Counted from the first letter of the stretch, positions 1-8,774 are shown. The stretch is DNA of 64,000 bases from Pollutimonas sp963706785 (GCA_963706785.1 CAVPNJ010000002.1:868001-932000), one strand, 5' to 3'. Notes: generated by a model not told the origin, from the sequence alone. Numbers and translations are program-made.

Positions 1-612
1 GGCAGTGGTGCTGTAGTAAGGGGCGGCGAACTTAAACCAACCCCCTTTGCTCACGAATGTCAATAACGACGTAAATTCTGCCGAGTCGACCGGGAATTTA
101 GGTGGTAGACGTCCTAAGTGATCTATTACCACGGGGCAAGGCAAATCCAGCAGTGCATTTACACTTTGCGCCAACACGGGACCGCCCCCCTGCACGATCA
201 GGCTCCACCCCAGGGGCGCGATTTGTCTTGCCGTTCTGCCAATAGCGGCGAGATCAAGGGGGGCACTGTCGGGAAACAGAAAACGGACCCCGCGAACGCC
301 CGCCAAATCGAGTTGCTTCAACGCTTGATGGCTGAGACTTTCATCCGGCATGATGATCCCTCGCGCGCGCGATAACCCTAATTTGTTCAAGGCATCGAGC
401 AGGCAGCGCGTATCAGAGCCATATGCCTTAGGCTGTACCAAGACGAAGCGCTCGACTCCCATTGGCGCTGCAACCGCCAAGTAATCATCCAGACTAGTAT
501 TTGGATCCAGGCGATGCCCAGACAAGACAGGATATGCACGTGGATCGCCATAAATATGCGAGTGGGTGTCACATGACAAAGGTGGCAAACGAAGTGAATT
601 TGAAGCGATCAT
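1..612 (-). CDS. Amidohydrolase family 2 (LigI / aldarolactonase-like), C-terminus beyond window
   Basis: Reading the minus strand from an ATG at 612 gives 204 open codons running off the window edge. GAGG lies six bases before the ATG. Near the N-terminus is CDTHSHIYGDP, holding the paired metal-binding histidines of TIM-barrel amidohydrolases. Later come GVRGVRFLFP and VVIDHLGRLP, typical of the branch containing 2-pyrone-4,6-dicarboxylate hydrolase and aldarolactone isomerases or hydrolases. The gene starts 14 bases after the uronate-dehydrogenase-like gene, so the two are probably cotranscribed. Inference: it opens or isomerises the lactone made by that dehydrogenase. The true substrate could be another lactone or a pyrone. 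The family call is firm; the substrate is a guess. Confidence 0.85.
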   Translation of the reverse strand, partial: MIASNSLRLPPLSCDTHSHIYGDPRAYPVLSGHRLDPNTSLDDYLAVAAPMGVERFVLVQPKAYGSDTRCLLDALNKLGLSRARGIIMPDESLSHQALKQLDLAGVRGVRFLFPDSAPLDLAAIGRTARQIAPLGWSLIVQGGGPVLAQSVNALLDLPCPVVIDHLGRLPPKFPVDSAEFTSLLTFVSKGGWFKFAAPYYSTTA

Positions 613-626
613 TGACGGCCTCAAAT

Positions 627-1448
627 TCAAGAGTTTGTTGATTCAACGGGCCAAACTGCCATTCCGTAGTCGGCTCGCTTGCCGCCTTGCAGAGCATAGT
701 GACCCACAGATTTCCCGCTCGCGACAAGAGACTCGATCTCAGCCTGATAGTGTGCCGCATTATCTTGGGGGACGTAATTCAAGTGTGCGGCGTGCGCGTT
801 GCTCCACCAGGTATCGGAGTTGTTCGAGACTCCGTACACCACGTTGAATTCCACGACTTCAGCACTAAGACAGGCATGCACAAGGGCAACGAAGTCGGGC
901 TCGCTAAGCCAGGTGGAGAGCTCACGCGGTTCGGTCGGCTTAGGCCTTGTCGAACCAATCCGCAGGCATACTGCTTCCAATCCGAATTTATCCCAAAAAT
1001 ATCGCGCTGTATTCTCGCCGAAGCACTTGCTAAGGCCATAGAGGCTATCTGGGCGTAGTAACGCATTATGGTCTAGTGGTTCAGCGACCGGATACATCCC
1101 GACGGCGTGGTGTGAGCTTGCATAGATGATACGGCGAACCCCCGCGCGCTTCGCCGCTTCAAAAATGTTATAAGTTCCAGCGATATTCACCTGTAGGGTC
1201 TCGTTCCAGTCATCTACATTAAGGCTTGCGCCAAGATGCACCACGCAATCGACACCCAGCATCATCTGCCTTACGCCGTCTACATCCGTAAGGTCGCAAG
1301 GCCACAGTTCTTCGCCTTCCATGGCGGGGTCCATCGCCGCAATATCCGAGAGCCGCAATGCGCGAACCTTACCCCGCAAATATTCACGTAAAAGTTTGCC
1401 CAGCTGCCCTGCGGCGCCGGTCACCAGAACTGTCTTTTCACTGATCAT
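627..1448 (-). CDS. udh: NAD-dependent epimerase/dehydratase family, uronate dehydrogenase-like
   Basis: A 273-residue short-chain Rossmann protein. The N-terminal dinucleotide motif is TGAAGQLG (residues about 10-17). The catalytic YGLSK (Tyr/Lys) lies near residue 137, followed by CFGENTARYFWDKFG. These, together with the later STW motif and the length, match my memory of Agrobacterium and Pseudomonas uronate dehydrogenases, which oxidise D-galacturonate or D-glucuronate to aldarolactones with NAD. The downstream amidohydrolase and the upstream Bug receptor on the same strand fit import and oxidation of a sugar acid. AGGA precedes the ATG. An epimerase acting on another substrate cannot be excluded. 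Confidence 0.82.
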   Translation of the reverse strand: MISEKTVLVTGAAGQLGKLLREYLRGKVRALRLSDIAAMDPAMEGEELWPCDLTDVDGVRQMMLGVDCVVHLGASLNVDDWNETLQVNIAGTYNIFEAAKRAGVRRIIYASSHHAVGMYPVAEPLDHNALLRPDSLYGLSKCFGENTARYFWDKFGLEAVCLRIGSTRPKPTEPRELSTWLSEPDFVALVHACLSAEVVEFNVVYGVSNNSDTWWSNAHAAHLNYVPQDNAAHYQAEIESLVASGKSVGHYALQGGKRADYGMAVWPVESTNS

Positions 1449-1510
1449 ATTTCTATCCTATTCCGACGCCGCCAACATGGCGGCGCCTGCAAGCAAAGTT
1501 TCCGCGGGAA

Positions 1511-2494
1511 TCACTGCGCCTGCAGATTGTTCGCCTTGATCACGCTTCCCCAACGATCGTATTCCGACCGCAAAAATTCGGCGAACTGTTCGGGGCTATT
1601 CAGTACGGGCTCGTTTCCGGACGCGCTTAAACGCTCGGAAATTTCTTTCTGCTTCATAACAGTCGCCACATCGTTGTAGATTTTCTGGACTAGCTCCGGC
1701 GCCATCCCGGCAGGACCGTAAATGGCGTTCCAGGTAGCCGTAACGATCTCGCCCTGGCCCGATTCCGAAATAGTAGGAACATCAGGTGCCAACGCCGATC
1801 GCTTGGCACCTGTGGTCACCAATGCCTTCAGGCGCCCCGTCTCGACGTGCGGCATGCCCGATGGAATGTTGGCGAACAACACGCTGACCTGACCACCGGC
1901 CACATCGGTGAGGGCTGGCTGCTCACCTCGGTAAGGCACGTGAACACCGGAAATGCCGAATTGGGCCTTCAGCAATTCGGAAGTCATGTGCGGCGATGAA
2001 CCGACTCCACCTGAGGCGAAGGTGACCTTGTCCGGATTATTTTTCGCATAGGCAATGAATTCCTTGAAATTGTTTGCCGGAAACGAGGGGTGTGTGACTA
2101 GTACGAGCGGCGACGACGCGATCACCGTGATGGGCGTCAAGTCTTTCCGTGCATCGTAAGGCGCCTTCGCAAAGAGCTGAGGTGCGACAGCAATAGAGGT
2201 TTGCGGCGAAATTAGTAAGGTGTACCCGTCTGGTGCAGCCTTGGTAACGGTCTCTGCACCTATGGTGCCGCTGGCGCCGGTACGGTTTTCGACGACAACG
2301 GTTTGCTTCCATAGCGTCGACAGTTCCTTGGCCACCAGTCTGGCGAGGTTATCGGTGCCGCCGCCGGGCGCGAGCCCGACAATGATTTTGACGGGGCGGT
2401 CGGGATACGAAGCAGCCAGGGCGGGTGCTACCGTCAGCATTCCCATGATTCCGGCCACCCCCGCGGCGATAAGCGTTCGACGCATTTGTTTCAT
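1511..2494 (-). CDS. Bug family periplasmic receptor (tripartite tricarboxylate transporter, TctC-like)
   Basis: A 327-residue protein with a Sec signal peptide: MKQMRR, a hydrophobic stretch and cleavage after APALA near residue 28. The mature start YPDRPVKIIVGLAPGGGTDN and the later RTGASGTIGAE, with APDGYTLL, are the ligand-loop signatures of the Bug family. Bug proteins bind carboxylates, amides or sugar acids for TctAB-type permeases. No TctA or TctB gene is nearby, as is common for this greatly expanded family in Alcaligenaceae, so it must share a distant permease or act as a sensor. GGGAGG precedes the ATG. It is transcribed toward the uronate-dehydrogenase-like gene, 62 bases away, suggesting a sugar-acid ligand. 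That ligand is an inference. Confidence 0.93.
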   Translation of the reverse strand: MKQMRRTLIAAGVAGIMGMLTVAPALAASYPDRPVKIIVGLAPGGGTDNLARLVAKELSTLWKQTVVVENRTGASGTIGAETVTKAAPDGYTLLISPQTSIAVAPQLFAKAPYDARKDLTPITVIASSPLVLVTHPSFPANNFKEFIAYAKNNPDKVTFASGGVGSSPHMTSELLKAQFGISGVHVPYRGEQPALTDVAGGQVSVLFANIPSGMPHVETGRLKALVTTGAKRSALAPDVPTISESGQGEIVTATWNAIYGPAGMAPELVQKIYNDVATVMKQKEISERLSASGNEPVLNSPEQFAEFLRSEYDRWGSVIKANNLQAQ

Positions 2495-2546
2495 TTTTGC
2501 CTCCCTTCTTCTTAATCGAATAAAGCTTTTTTAAGTTATATTGCCG

Positions 2547-2558
2547 ATTGTCGACAAT
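2547..2558. promoter_or_regulatory. Perfect 12-bp palindrome, candidate GntR/FadR-type operator
   Basis: ATTGTCGACAAT lies in the 125-base gap between the divergent Bug receptor gene and the pdxA-like gene. It fits the TNGT-spacer-ACNA half-site pattern known for FadR-subgroup GntR repressors. Its position between two divergent catabolic units makes it a reasonable operator for both. No regulator gene is adjacent. A FadR-type regulator is encoded at 61290-62042, but a link to this site is only speculation. Confidence 0.45.
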
Positions 2559-2619
2559 ATCTATAAACTTAACATTCTTCCAGCAGGATTGAAACCCCGA
2601 ACTATCACGGAGTAGACAA

Positions 2620-3636
2620 ATGAACAAACCTACCATCGCACTTTTCACCGGCGACCCTGCCGGCATAGGCCCAGAAATCGTAGCTAAAGTGCTCAACGAC
2701 GAGGACGTCCGTAACGCGGCAAACTTATTGATCATTGGAAGCCGACCGGTTCTCGAAGCCGGCATGCGAACAGCTGGCATTCACACAGAGGTGCTTGATG
2801 CTCCGGCAACGATTCCAGCCGGCGACCACGCCCCCCTGCTAATGAATTGGCAACACGTCGATGCCGACCAATTCGAGCTGGGCGAAGTAACACCAAAAAG
2901 CGGTCGCTTCATGCTTGATGGATTGGCATTTGGTCTGAAGATGTGCGGCAACAATATCGCCGATGCGATGTGTGTTGCTCCTCTTAATAAAGCCGGGCTG
3001 CGTGCGGGCGGCATGAATCACCCAGACGAAATGCATTACTTTCGTGAAGTGCTGAACTACTCCGGCAAGTGCGTCGAGTTCAACGTAAACGATAAACTTT
3101 GGACTTCACGGGTGACTTCGCATGTTCCCCATAAGGAAGTCAGTAGCCTTCTGACGTCCGAGCTTATCGCGAACGGCGTACAGATGTTGTGGCAAGGGCT
3201 GAAAGCATCGGGCGTTGAACAACCTCGCGTAGCCGTCTGCGGCCTGAATCCGCACAACGGTGATGGCGGCGCATTCGGCCGCGACGAGATCGATGTTATC
3301 GAGCCCGGTGTCAAGCTGGCGGTATCGCGTGGCTTCCCAGCCGATGGGCCCTTCCCGGCCGATACTACCTTTGTGCGTGCTATCAACAAAGCCAATGGCG
3401 GCGGCTACGACGGCGTGTTGACCATGTACCACGACCAAGGCCAGATAGCGATGAAACTGATGAGCTTCGGCGAGGGAATCACCGTGCATTACGGCCTGCC
3501 CATGCCGATCACGACGCCGGCGCACGGAACGGCTTACGATATTGTCGAGAAAGGCATTGCCATGTCGGGCGCCATGAAGAACGCTTTGCTTATGGCCGCG
3601 AAGATGGGCGCATCGGCGCGCGCATCCCGAGGTTAA
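2620..3636 (+). CDS. pdxA2: PdxA2-like four-carbon acid-sugar-phosphate dehydrogenase
   Basis: A 338-residue member of the PdxA (4-hydroxythreonine-4-phosphate dehydrogenase) family. Visible motifs are FTGDPAGIGPE at the N-terminus, MNHPDEMHYF (His134/His139), a metal-ligand-type histidine in TSHVPHKEV (about 168), GLNPHNGDGGAFGRDE near 208-223, TMYHDQG (His271) and TPAHGTAYDI near 300. Immediate coupling to a DUF1537 kinase is the known signature of PdxA2 enzymes, which oxidise D-threonate or D-erythronate 4-phosphate and decarboxylate the product to dihydroxyacetone phosphate with NAD. It is therefore probably catabolic and not the vitamin B6 enzyme. GGAG stands eight bases before the ATG. 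Confidence 0.9.
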   Translation: MNKPTIALFTGDPAGIGPEIVAKVLNDEDVRNAANLLIIGSRPVLEAGMRTAGIHTEVLDAPATIPAGDHAPLLMNWQHVDADQFELGEVTPKSGRFMLDGLAFGLKMCGNNIADAMCVAPLNKAGLRAGGMNHPDEMHYFREVLNYSGKCVEFNVNDKLWTSRVTSHVPHKEVSSLLTSELIANGVQMLWQGLKASGVEQPRVAVCGLNPHNGDGGAFGRDEIDVIEPGVKLAVSRGFPADGPFPADTTFVRAINKANGGGYDGVLTMYHDQGQIAMKLMSFGEGITVHYGLPMPITTPAHGTAYDIVEKGIAMSGAMKNALLMAAKMGASARASRG

Positions 3637-3639
3637 ATC

Positions 3640-4929
3640 ATGGCTGTTTTACTTGGATGCATCGCCGACGATTTCACCGGTGCAACAGACTTGGCAGGTA
3701 TGCTCCAGCAGGCGGGAATGCGCACAATCCAGATTATCGGCGTGCCATCATCCCCTCTGCCGGCCGGTCTGGATGCCGACGCAATTGTCATCGCCCTTAA
3801 AACGCGCACGGCGCCCGTACAACAGGCGATCGACGATTCTAGGGCTTCACTTAAGTGGCTGCAAGCGGCCGGCTGCCGGCAGATGTATTTCAAGTACTGC
3901 TCCACGTTCGACTCCACAGCCGAAGGCAACATCGGTCCGGTAATCGATGCCCTGATGGAGACCACCGGCGCAGATTTCACGGTCGCGTGCCCCGCGTTCC
4001 CGGAAAATCAGCGCACGGTATATAAAGGGCATCTGTTTGTCGGAAACGCATTACTCGCCGAGAGCGGCATGAGGGATCACCCATTGACCCCCATGACCGA
4101 CTCCAATCTGATTCGAGTTCTTCAACGGCAATCTAAAGGCCTCGTGGGGTTAATTGAACACAGCGTCGTGGCAGCGGGAACCGAGGCTATCCGCAGCGAA
4201 ATGCGGCAACTCCGCGATCGAGGGGTAAAGACGGCTATTGTCGACGCCATCTCTAACGCTGACCTGATTCAAATAGGGGCAGCATGTGCCGATTTGGCGC
4301 TGGTCACTGCCGGATCTGGCCTCGCCATCGGTATTCCGCAAAATTTCGTTGAGCAGGGGTGTCTCTCACCGACAGAACCGTCTGTCCCTACGACGACGGC
4401 AACGTTGGGCTTGCGCGCTATTTTGTCTGGCAGTTGCTCACAAGCGTCGCAGGCACAATTGCACGATCTACTCTCAAGAGGAGTTCCGGGCTTCGCCCTG
4501 GACCCTCTCGAGTTGGCTTCGACAGATGAGGCCCTCGATCGCGTTGTTAATGAGGCCATGGCGTGGGCAGCGGCGCGGCTTGAAAGTGGCCCCATCGTTG
4601 TTTATGCAACCGCGGCGGTCGATAAGGTCAAGCGGGTCCAATCGGCATTGGGCGCCGAACGCGCCGGCGCCATTGTCGAAACAGCACTTGCGGCGATCGC
4701 TCAAAGGTTAGTAGAGCTTGGTGTGCGTCGACTAATCGTAGCGGGCGGGGAAACGTCTGGCGCAGTCGTAACGGCGCTTGGTATCGAACGCTTGCGTATC
4801 CATCAGCAAATTGACCCTGGCGTGCCCTGGACGGTCAGCCTGCGCGAGCCGTCTGTTGCCCTTGCGCTGAAATCAGGCAATTTCGGCAGTGTGGACTTTT
4901 TTACAAAAGCCTGGGACTCTGCGCCCTGA
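3640..4929 (+). CDS. dtnK: DUF1537 four-carbon acid sugar kinase (DtnK/LtnK/OtnK family)
   Basis: A 429-residue protein beginning LLGCIADDFTGATDLAGML, the substrate-binding start of the DUF1537 family. The C-terminal nucleotide-binding half contains LIVAGGETSGAVV near residue 368 and ends SGNFGSVDFF. Family members phosphorylate D-threonate, D-erythronate, L-threonate or 3-oxo-tetronate with ATP. The ATG lies three bases after the pdxA2 stop, so the genes are cotranscribed. Pairing with PdxA2 favours a threonate or erythronate kinase producing the 4-phosphate for that enzyme. Which epimer is used cannot be read from the sequence, so the gene symbol is tentative. Confidence 0.9.
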   Translation: MAVLLGCIADDFTGATDLAGMLQQAGMRTIQIIGVPSSPLPAGLDADAIVIALKTRTAPVQQAIDDSRASLKWLQAAGCRQMYFKYCSTFDSTAEGNIGPVIDALMETTGADFTVACPAFPENQRTVYKGHLFVGNALLAESGMRDHPLTPMTDSNLIRVLQRQSKGLVGLIEHSVVAAGTEAIRSEMRQLRDRGVKTAIVDAISNADLIQIGAACADLALVTAGSGLAIGIPQNFVEQGCLSPTEPSVPTTTATLGLRAILSGSCSQASQAQLHDLLSRGVPGFALDPLELASTDEALDRVVNEAMAWAAARLESGPIVVYATAAVDKVKRVQSALGAERAGAIVETALAAIAQRLVELGVRRLIVAGGETSGAVVTALGIERLRIHQQIDPGVPWTVSLREPSVALALKSGNFGSVDFFTKAWDSAP

Positions 4930-5044
4930 ACGACTTACATTGTGGTGGGACAATCAGTACGCGGGAATGGTGACCATCATTGCCGCGTACTCTCCGAGAA
5001 ACAGTTCGTCGAAGCCGGCGACTACGATAATATCCATTAAGACT

Positions 5045-5848
5045 ATGCCCAAATATGCCGCCAACATTAGCATGATGTTCAATGAGCTACCGTTTCTCGA
5101 GCGAATCGATGCGGCGGCTGCCGCGGGATTCCTTGCGGTAGAGTTCTTGTTCCCGTATGACTACAAGGCCGAGGACATCGCTGCCCGATTAAACGCCAAT
5201 AACATCATTAACGTGCTGTTCAATATGCCGCCCGGAGACTGGGCCAATGGCGAGCGCGGTATAGCCGCCCTGCCCGGCCGCGAAGAGGAATTTCGGCGTG
5301 GCGTCGATACATCGATTACTTATGCACAAACGCTTGGCACGCGACAGCTACATGTCATGGCCGGCATAGTCCCCGCCGATTCCAGTATCGACGAATATCG
5401 GGCCAGATACATAGCCAGCTTGAAATATGCGGCCGCACGTTGTGCACCGCACGGTTTAACATTATTGATCGAACCGATCAATCTCCGCGACATGCCCGGC
5501 TACTTACTTAACAAACAAGCCGAAGCGCATGCAATCAGGGAGCTCGTCGGCGCACCGAACTTGAAGGTGCAGATGGACTTCTACCATGCTCAGATCATGG
5601 AGGGCGACATCGCCACCACATTCGCAAAATATCGAGACCACATCGGTCACATCCAGATTGCCGGAGTTCCCGAACGACATGAACCCGACACAGGCGAAGT
5701 GAACTACGCATACTTGTTAGCGTTGCTGGATGACCTTGATTACCAGGGCTGGGTAGGCTGCGAGTATCGGCCGGCCCAAGGAACCGTAGAAGGCCTGGGG
5801 TGGCTAAGCACCATCGGGCAGATGCGCGCAGGTGATTTTTCGAGGTAA
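5045..5848 (+). CDS. Hydroxypyruvate isomerase family TIM-barrel protein (Hyi/OtnI-like)
   Basis: I start this protein at the ATG at 5045 (MPKYAANISMMF), since the family begins this way; the frame stays open upstream to 4889. It has 267 residues. HVMAGIVP, LLIEPINLRDMPGYLL (metal-ligand Glu), VQMDFYHAQIMEGD, HIQIAGVPERHEPDTGE and WVGCEYRP are all typical of Hyi and OtnI, which interconvert hydroxypyruvate and tartronate semialdehyde or 2-oxo- and 3-oxo-tetronate. It follows the PdxA2 and DUF1537 genes and precedes a terminator, so it closes that operon. OtnI normally accompanies OtnK and an OtnC decarboxylase, not PdxA2, so its role here is unclear. No strong ribosome-binding site is visible. 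Confidence 0.85.
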   Translation: MPKYAANISMMFNELPFLERIDAAAAAGFLAVEFLFPYDYKAEDIAARLNANNIINVLFNMPPGDWANGERGIAALPGREEEFRRGVDTSITYAQTLGTRQLHVMAGIVPADSSIDEYRARYIASLKYAAARCAPHGLTLLIEPINLRDMPGYLLNKQAEAHAIRELVGAPNLKVQMDFYHAQIMEGDIATTFAKYRDHIGHIQIAGVPERHEPDTGEVNYAYLLALLDDLDYQGWVGCEYRPAQGTVEGLGWLSTIGQMRAGDFSR

Positions 5849-5977
5849 TCGCTTGGCTTTGACAGAATGTACTGTCCGCCTGCACAATACCTCTAGCTAA
5901 AGAAAGACACTGAAAAACGGCCTATCGCCAAAACGCTCAATGTGCGCCAAGCTTGATTGCTTAGAATATTGCGGCTT

Positions 5978-6000
5978 GGTCACCTCTCGGTGGCCTTTTT
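5978..6000 (+). terminator. Rho-independent terminator after the acid-sugar operon
   Basis: GGTCACC and GGTGGCC form a seven-pair stem, one pair being G-T, around a TCTC loop and followed directly by TTTTT. It separates the pdxA2-kinase-isomerase operon from sdaA. Confidence 0.75.
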
Positions 6001-6036
6001 AAGCAGCATTTCATCTGCGCTTAACCGAGGATGCCC

Positions 6037-7398
6037 ATGGTCAGTGTTTTTGAGCTTTTCCACATTGGTATCGGGCCATCAAGCTCCCATACGGTTGGCC
6101 CCATGCGTGCCGCTATGTGGTTCGCCGAAGAGGTCGTTAAAACACAATTTAACGATCCGGTTTCCCGTGTATGCGTCACACTGCATGGCTCTTTGGGAGC
6201 CACCGGGAAGGGCCACGGCACCGGCAAAGGCGTCATCCTCGGACTAAGCGGGCAATCTCCCGAGACAGTACTACCGTCAGAAATCAGCTCTATCGTCGCC
6301 GACGCCCAAGCAAATGGCCAGTTGTCCATGATGGGCGCTCTGACCATCCCCTTCGACATCAAGACCGACATTGTTTACAAAGTAAAGTCTTTGCCCCAGC
6401 ATCCTAACGGATTAACCTTCCAAGCCTTCTCGAAGTCGGGAGATATGCTATTGGAACGCCGATTTTTCTCGATCGGAGGCGGCGCGGTGATCCGCGGCGA
6501 ACAACAACTTGCACCCGAAGTTCAGCCTAAGGTTCCGTTTCCGTTTAATACGGCAGCCGAATTGCTGGCGCTCTGCAAGAGCAACGGCATAACGATAGCG
6601 CAGTTGATGATGGAAAATGAAAAAGCAAGATACCCAGAAGCTGAAATCAATGCGCGCCTAGATCGTCTTTGGGAGGTAATGCAGGATTGCGTGCGCCGCG
6701 GATTCGAGGCAACCGACACGCTTCCTGGACCGTTCAATGTGCGGCGTCGGGCCAGAGGCATGCGGGAAACGCTGTTAAAGAACATGAAGGGCGAGATTGA
6801 TCTTCTATCCGCCATGGACTGGTTGAATGTTTATGCCTTAGCCGTGAGCGAAGAAAATGCCGCGGGCGGGCAAGTTGTCACAGCACCCACGAACGGCGCT
6901 GCGGGCATTATCCCTTCGGTACTCCACTACTACATGCACTTTATCAAAGGCGCGTCTATCCAGGGGGTTCGGGAGTTTCTTCTAACCGCTGCGGCGATAG
7001 GTACCCTTTACAAGACGAACGCGTCGATATCCGGGGCAGAGGTCGGCTGCCAGGGGGAAGTCGGCGTTGCATGTTCAATGGCGGCCGGTGGTCTTTGCGC
7101 CATCATTGGCGGGACTCCGGAACAAATAGAAAACGCCGCGGAAATCGGGATGGAGCACCATTTGGGATTAACCTGCGACCCTGTCGGCGGCCTGGTTCAA
7201 ATTCCCTGTATCGAGCGCAATGCTATGGCAAGTTCCAAAGCTGTGAACGCAGCACGTCTGGCGCTTCATACCGTCGGAGAGCATCATATATCGCTGGATG
7301 CCGTAATCAAGACGATGTGGGAAACAGGCGCAGATATGAAAACAAAGTACAAGGAAACGGCCAGGGGCGGACTAGCCGTCAATATCAAACTGTGCTGA
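6037..7398 (+). CDS. sdaA: L-serine ammonia-lyase, single-chain iron-sulfur type
   Basis: A 453-residue protein that deaminates L-serine to pyruvate in the cytoplasm. FELFHIGIGPSSSHTVGPM at the N-terminus is the serine-dehydratase beta-domain signature. Downstream come SEENAAGGQVVTAPTNGAAGI and GAEVGCQGEVGVACSMAAGG, whose cysteines, with a later one in GLTCDPVGG, are the expected 4Fe-4S ligands. I prefer the ATG at 6037 to the one at 6031 because GAGG ends just before 6031, leaving six bases to 6037. It has its own promoter region after the upstream terminator. Closeness to a three- and four-carbon acid pathway may be functional, through hydroxypyruvate and serine, or chance. Confidence 0.95.
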   Translation: MVSVFELFHIGIGPSSSHTVGPMRAAMWFAEEVVKTQFNDPVSRVCVTLHGSLGATGKGHGTGKGVILGLSGQSPETVLPSEISSIVADAQANGQLSMMGALTIPFDIKTDIVYKVKSLPQHPNGLTFQAFSKSGDMLLERRFFSIGGGAVIRGEQQLAPEVQPKVPFPFNTAAELLALCKSNGITIAQLMMENEKARYPEAEINARLDRLWEVMQDCVRRGFEATDTLPGPFNVRRRARGMRETLLKNMKGEIDLLSAMDWLNVYALAVSEENAAGGQVVTAPTNGAAGIIPSVLHYYMHFIKGASIQGVREFLLTAAAIGTLYKTNASISGAEVGCQGEVGVACSMAAGGLCAIIGGTPEQIENAAEIGMEHHLGLTCDPVGGLVQIPCIERNAMASSKAVNAARLALHTVGEHHISLDAVIKTMWETGADMKTKYKETARGGLAVNIKLC

Positions 7399-7495
7399 TT
7401 TGAGGTCAGCCCTTCTCTTAACAAGGTGATAGGGCTCACAAGGGAAGACATACAGACCAGCTACCTCAATTATTTGAACCTCGAGGACATTGGTG

Positions 7496-8725
7496 ATGCG
7501 ACCTTACACCGTTACATTCAAAGGCACCCATACCGCTGCCGACAAACCGTTAATCAGCCGGAAGCTGGGCGCCCTACTTGCCGCCTGTGTATTCCCATTA
7601 CTTACCTTGCAGGCACAAGCGCAATCCCAGCCATCTCAGAAATTTCCGAGCGAGAAAGGCGCGATCATCGTCAGCGAATTGCTCACTGACCTGAATTATC
7701 CTTGGTCCATCGCATTTCTGCCGGATAACTCGGGCGCGTTGATTACCGAAAGGCCCGGTCATTTACGCCTATGGAAATCCAATGGCATTCTTTCGGAACC
7801 TATCGACGGTATACCGAAAGTTTATGCACAGTCGCAGGGAGGCCTGCTTGATGTCGCGTTAGCGCCCGATTTTGCGCAAAATCGGCGTGTATACCTATCG
7901 TATGCGGAACAAGGAAATAACGGCAAAGCCGGCACCACCGTAGGCTACGGAATACTGTCTGCAGATGCGCGCAAGCTGGAAAACTTTACCGTCATCTTCC
8001 GGCAATCGCCCAAACTGTCCACCGGCGAGCATTTTGGCTCGCGCCTCGTGTTCGATAGGCAGGGTTTTCTATTTATCGCTCTAGGCGAAAACAATCAGCG
8101 TTCCACCTCACAGGACTTGGACAAGCTGCAAGGTAAGGTGGTGCGCCTACATCCCGACGGACGCGTGCCCGACGACAACCCTTTCGTCGGCAATCCGAAG
8201 GCACGTCCGGAAATCTGGTCGTACGGACACCGCAATCAACAAGGAGCGGCGCTCAATCCGTGGTCGGGGAAACTCTGGACGCATGAGCATGGCCCACGCG
8301 GAGGTGATGAAATCAACATTCCCCAGCCGGGCAAAAACTATGGCTGGCCGCGGGCAACCTATGGCATTAATTACAGCGGCTTAGCTATACCCGAGGCACA
8401 AGGCACCCATGTTCGCGGCACGGAACAGCCGATCTATTATTGGAAGGTGTCGCCCGCGATATCAGGCATGGCTTTCTACAACGCAAAGCGTTTTCCTGCC
8501 TGGCAGCATTCGCTATTCATCGGGTCGCTCAAGGACCATGCCCTGATACGCCTAGAGCTAGATGGCGATAAAGTCATGCATGAAGAGAGGTTACTCAAGC
8601 CGCTGGACGAGCGCATCCGGGATGTGCGAATTGGCCCAGACGGCTATGTCTACGTGTTGACCGACGCCTCCCGCGGCCGTCTTCTAAAAATAGGCCTGGA
8701 AGCGATAGGCCAAGGTGCGAAATAA
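7496..8725 (+). CDS. PQQ-dependent aldose sugar dehydrogenase (YliI / glucose-sorbosone dehydrogenase family)
   Basis: A beta-propeller protein of 409 residues starting at ATG 7496, with GAGG nine bases upstream; GTG 7493 is also possible. A long N-region leads to a hydrophobic signal segment (LGALLAACVFPLLTLQAQA) and periplasmic export. PWSIAFLPD, RPGHLRLW, GLLDVALAPDF, GEHFGSRLVFD, SYGHRNQQG and HEHGPRGGDEIN are the ordered motifs of soluble aldose dehydrogenases of the PF07995 family, which oxidise sugar C1 with PQQ. No pqq biosynthesis gene is in the window. It stands alone, with no clear operon partner. Confidence 0.92.
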   Translation: MRPYTVTFKGTHTAADKPLISRKLGALLAACVFPLLTLQAQAQSQPSQKFPSEKGAIIVSELLTDLNYPWSIAFLPDNSGALITERPGHLRLWKSNGILSEPIDGIPKVYAQSQGGLLDVALAPDFAQNRRVYLSYAEQGNNGKAGTTVGYGILSADARKLENFTVIFRQSPKLSTGEHFGSRLVFDRQGFLFIALGENNQRSTSQDLDKLQGKVVRLHPDGRVPDDNPFVGNPKARPEIWSYGHRNQQGAALNPWSGKLWTHEHGPRGGDEINIPQPGKNYGWPRATYGINYSGLAIPEAQGTHVRGTEQPIYYWKVSPAISGMAFYNAKRFPAWQHSLFIGSLKDHALIRLELDGDKVMHEERLLKPLDERIRDVRIGPDGYVYVLTDASRGRLLKIGLEAIGQGAK

Positions 8726-8774
8726 CGTCTTAAAATTGAAATAACAGGTCAGTGCTTAGGATGCTGACGAGCGT

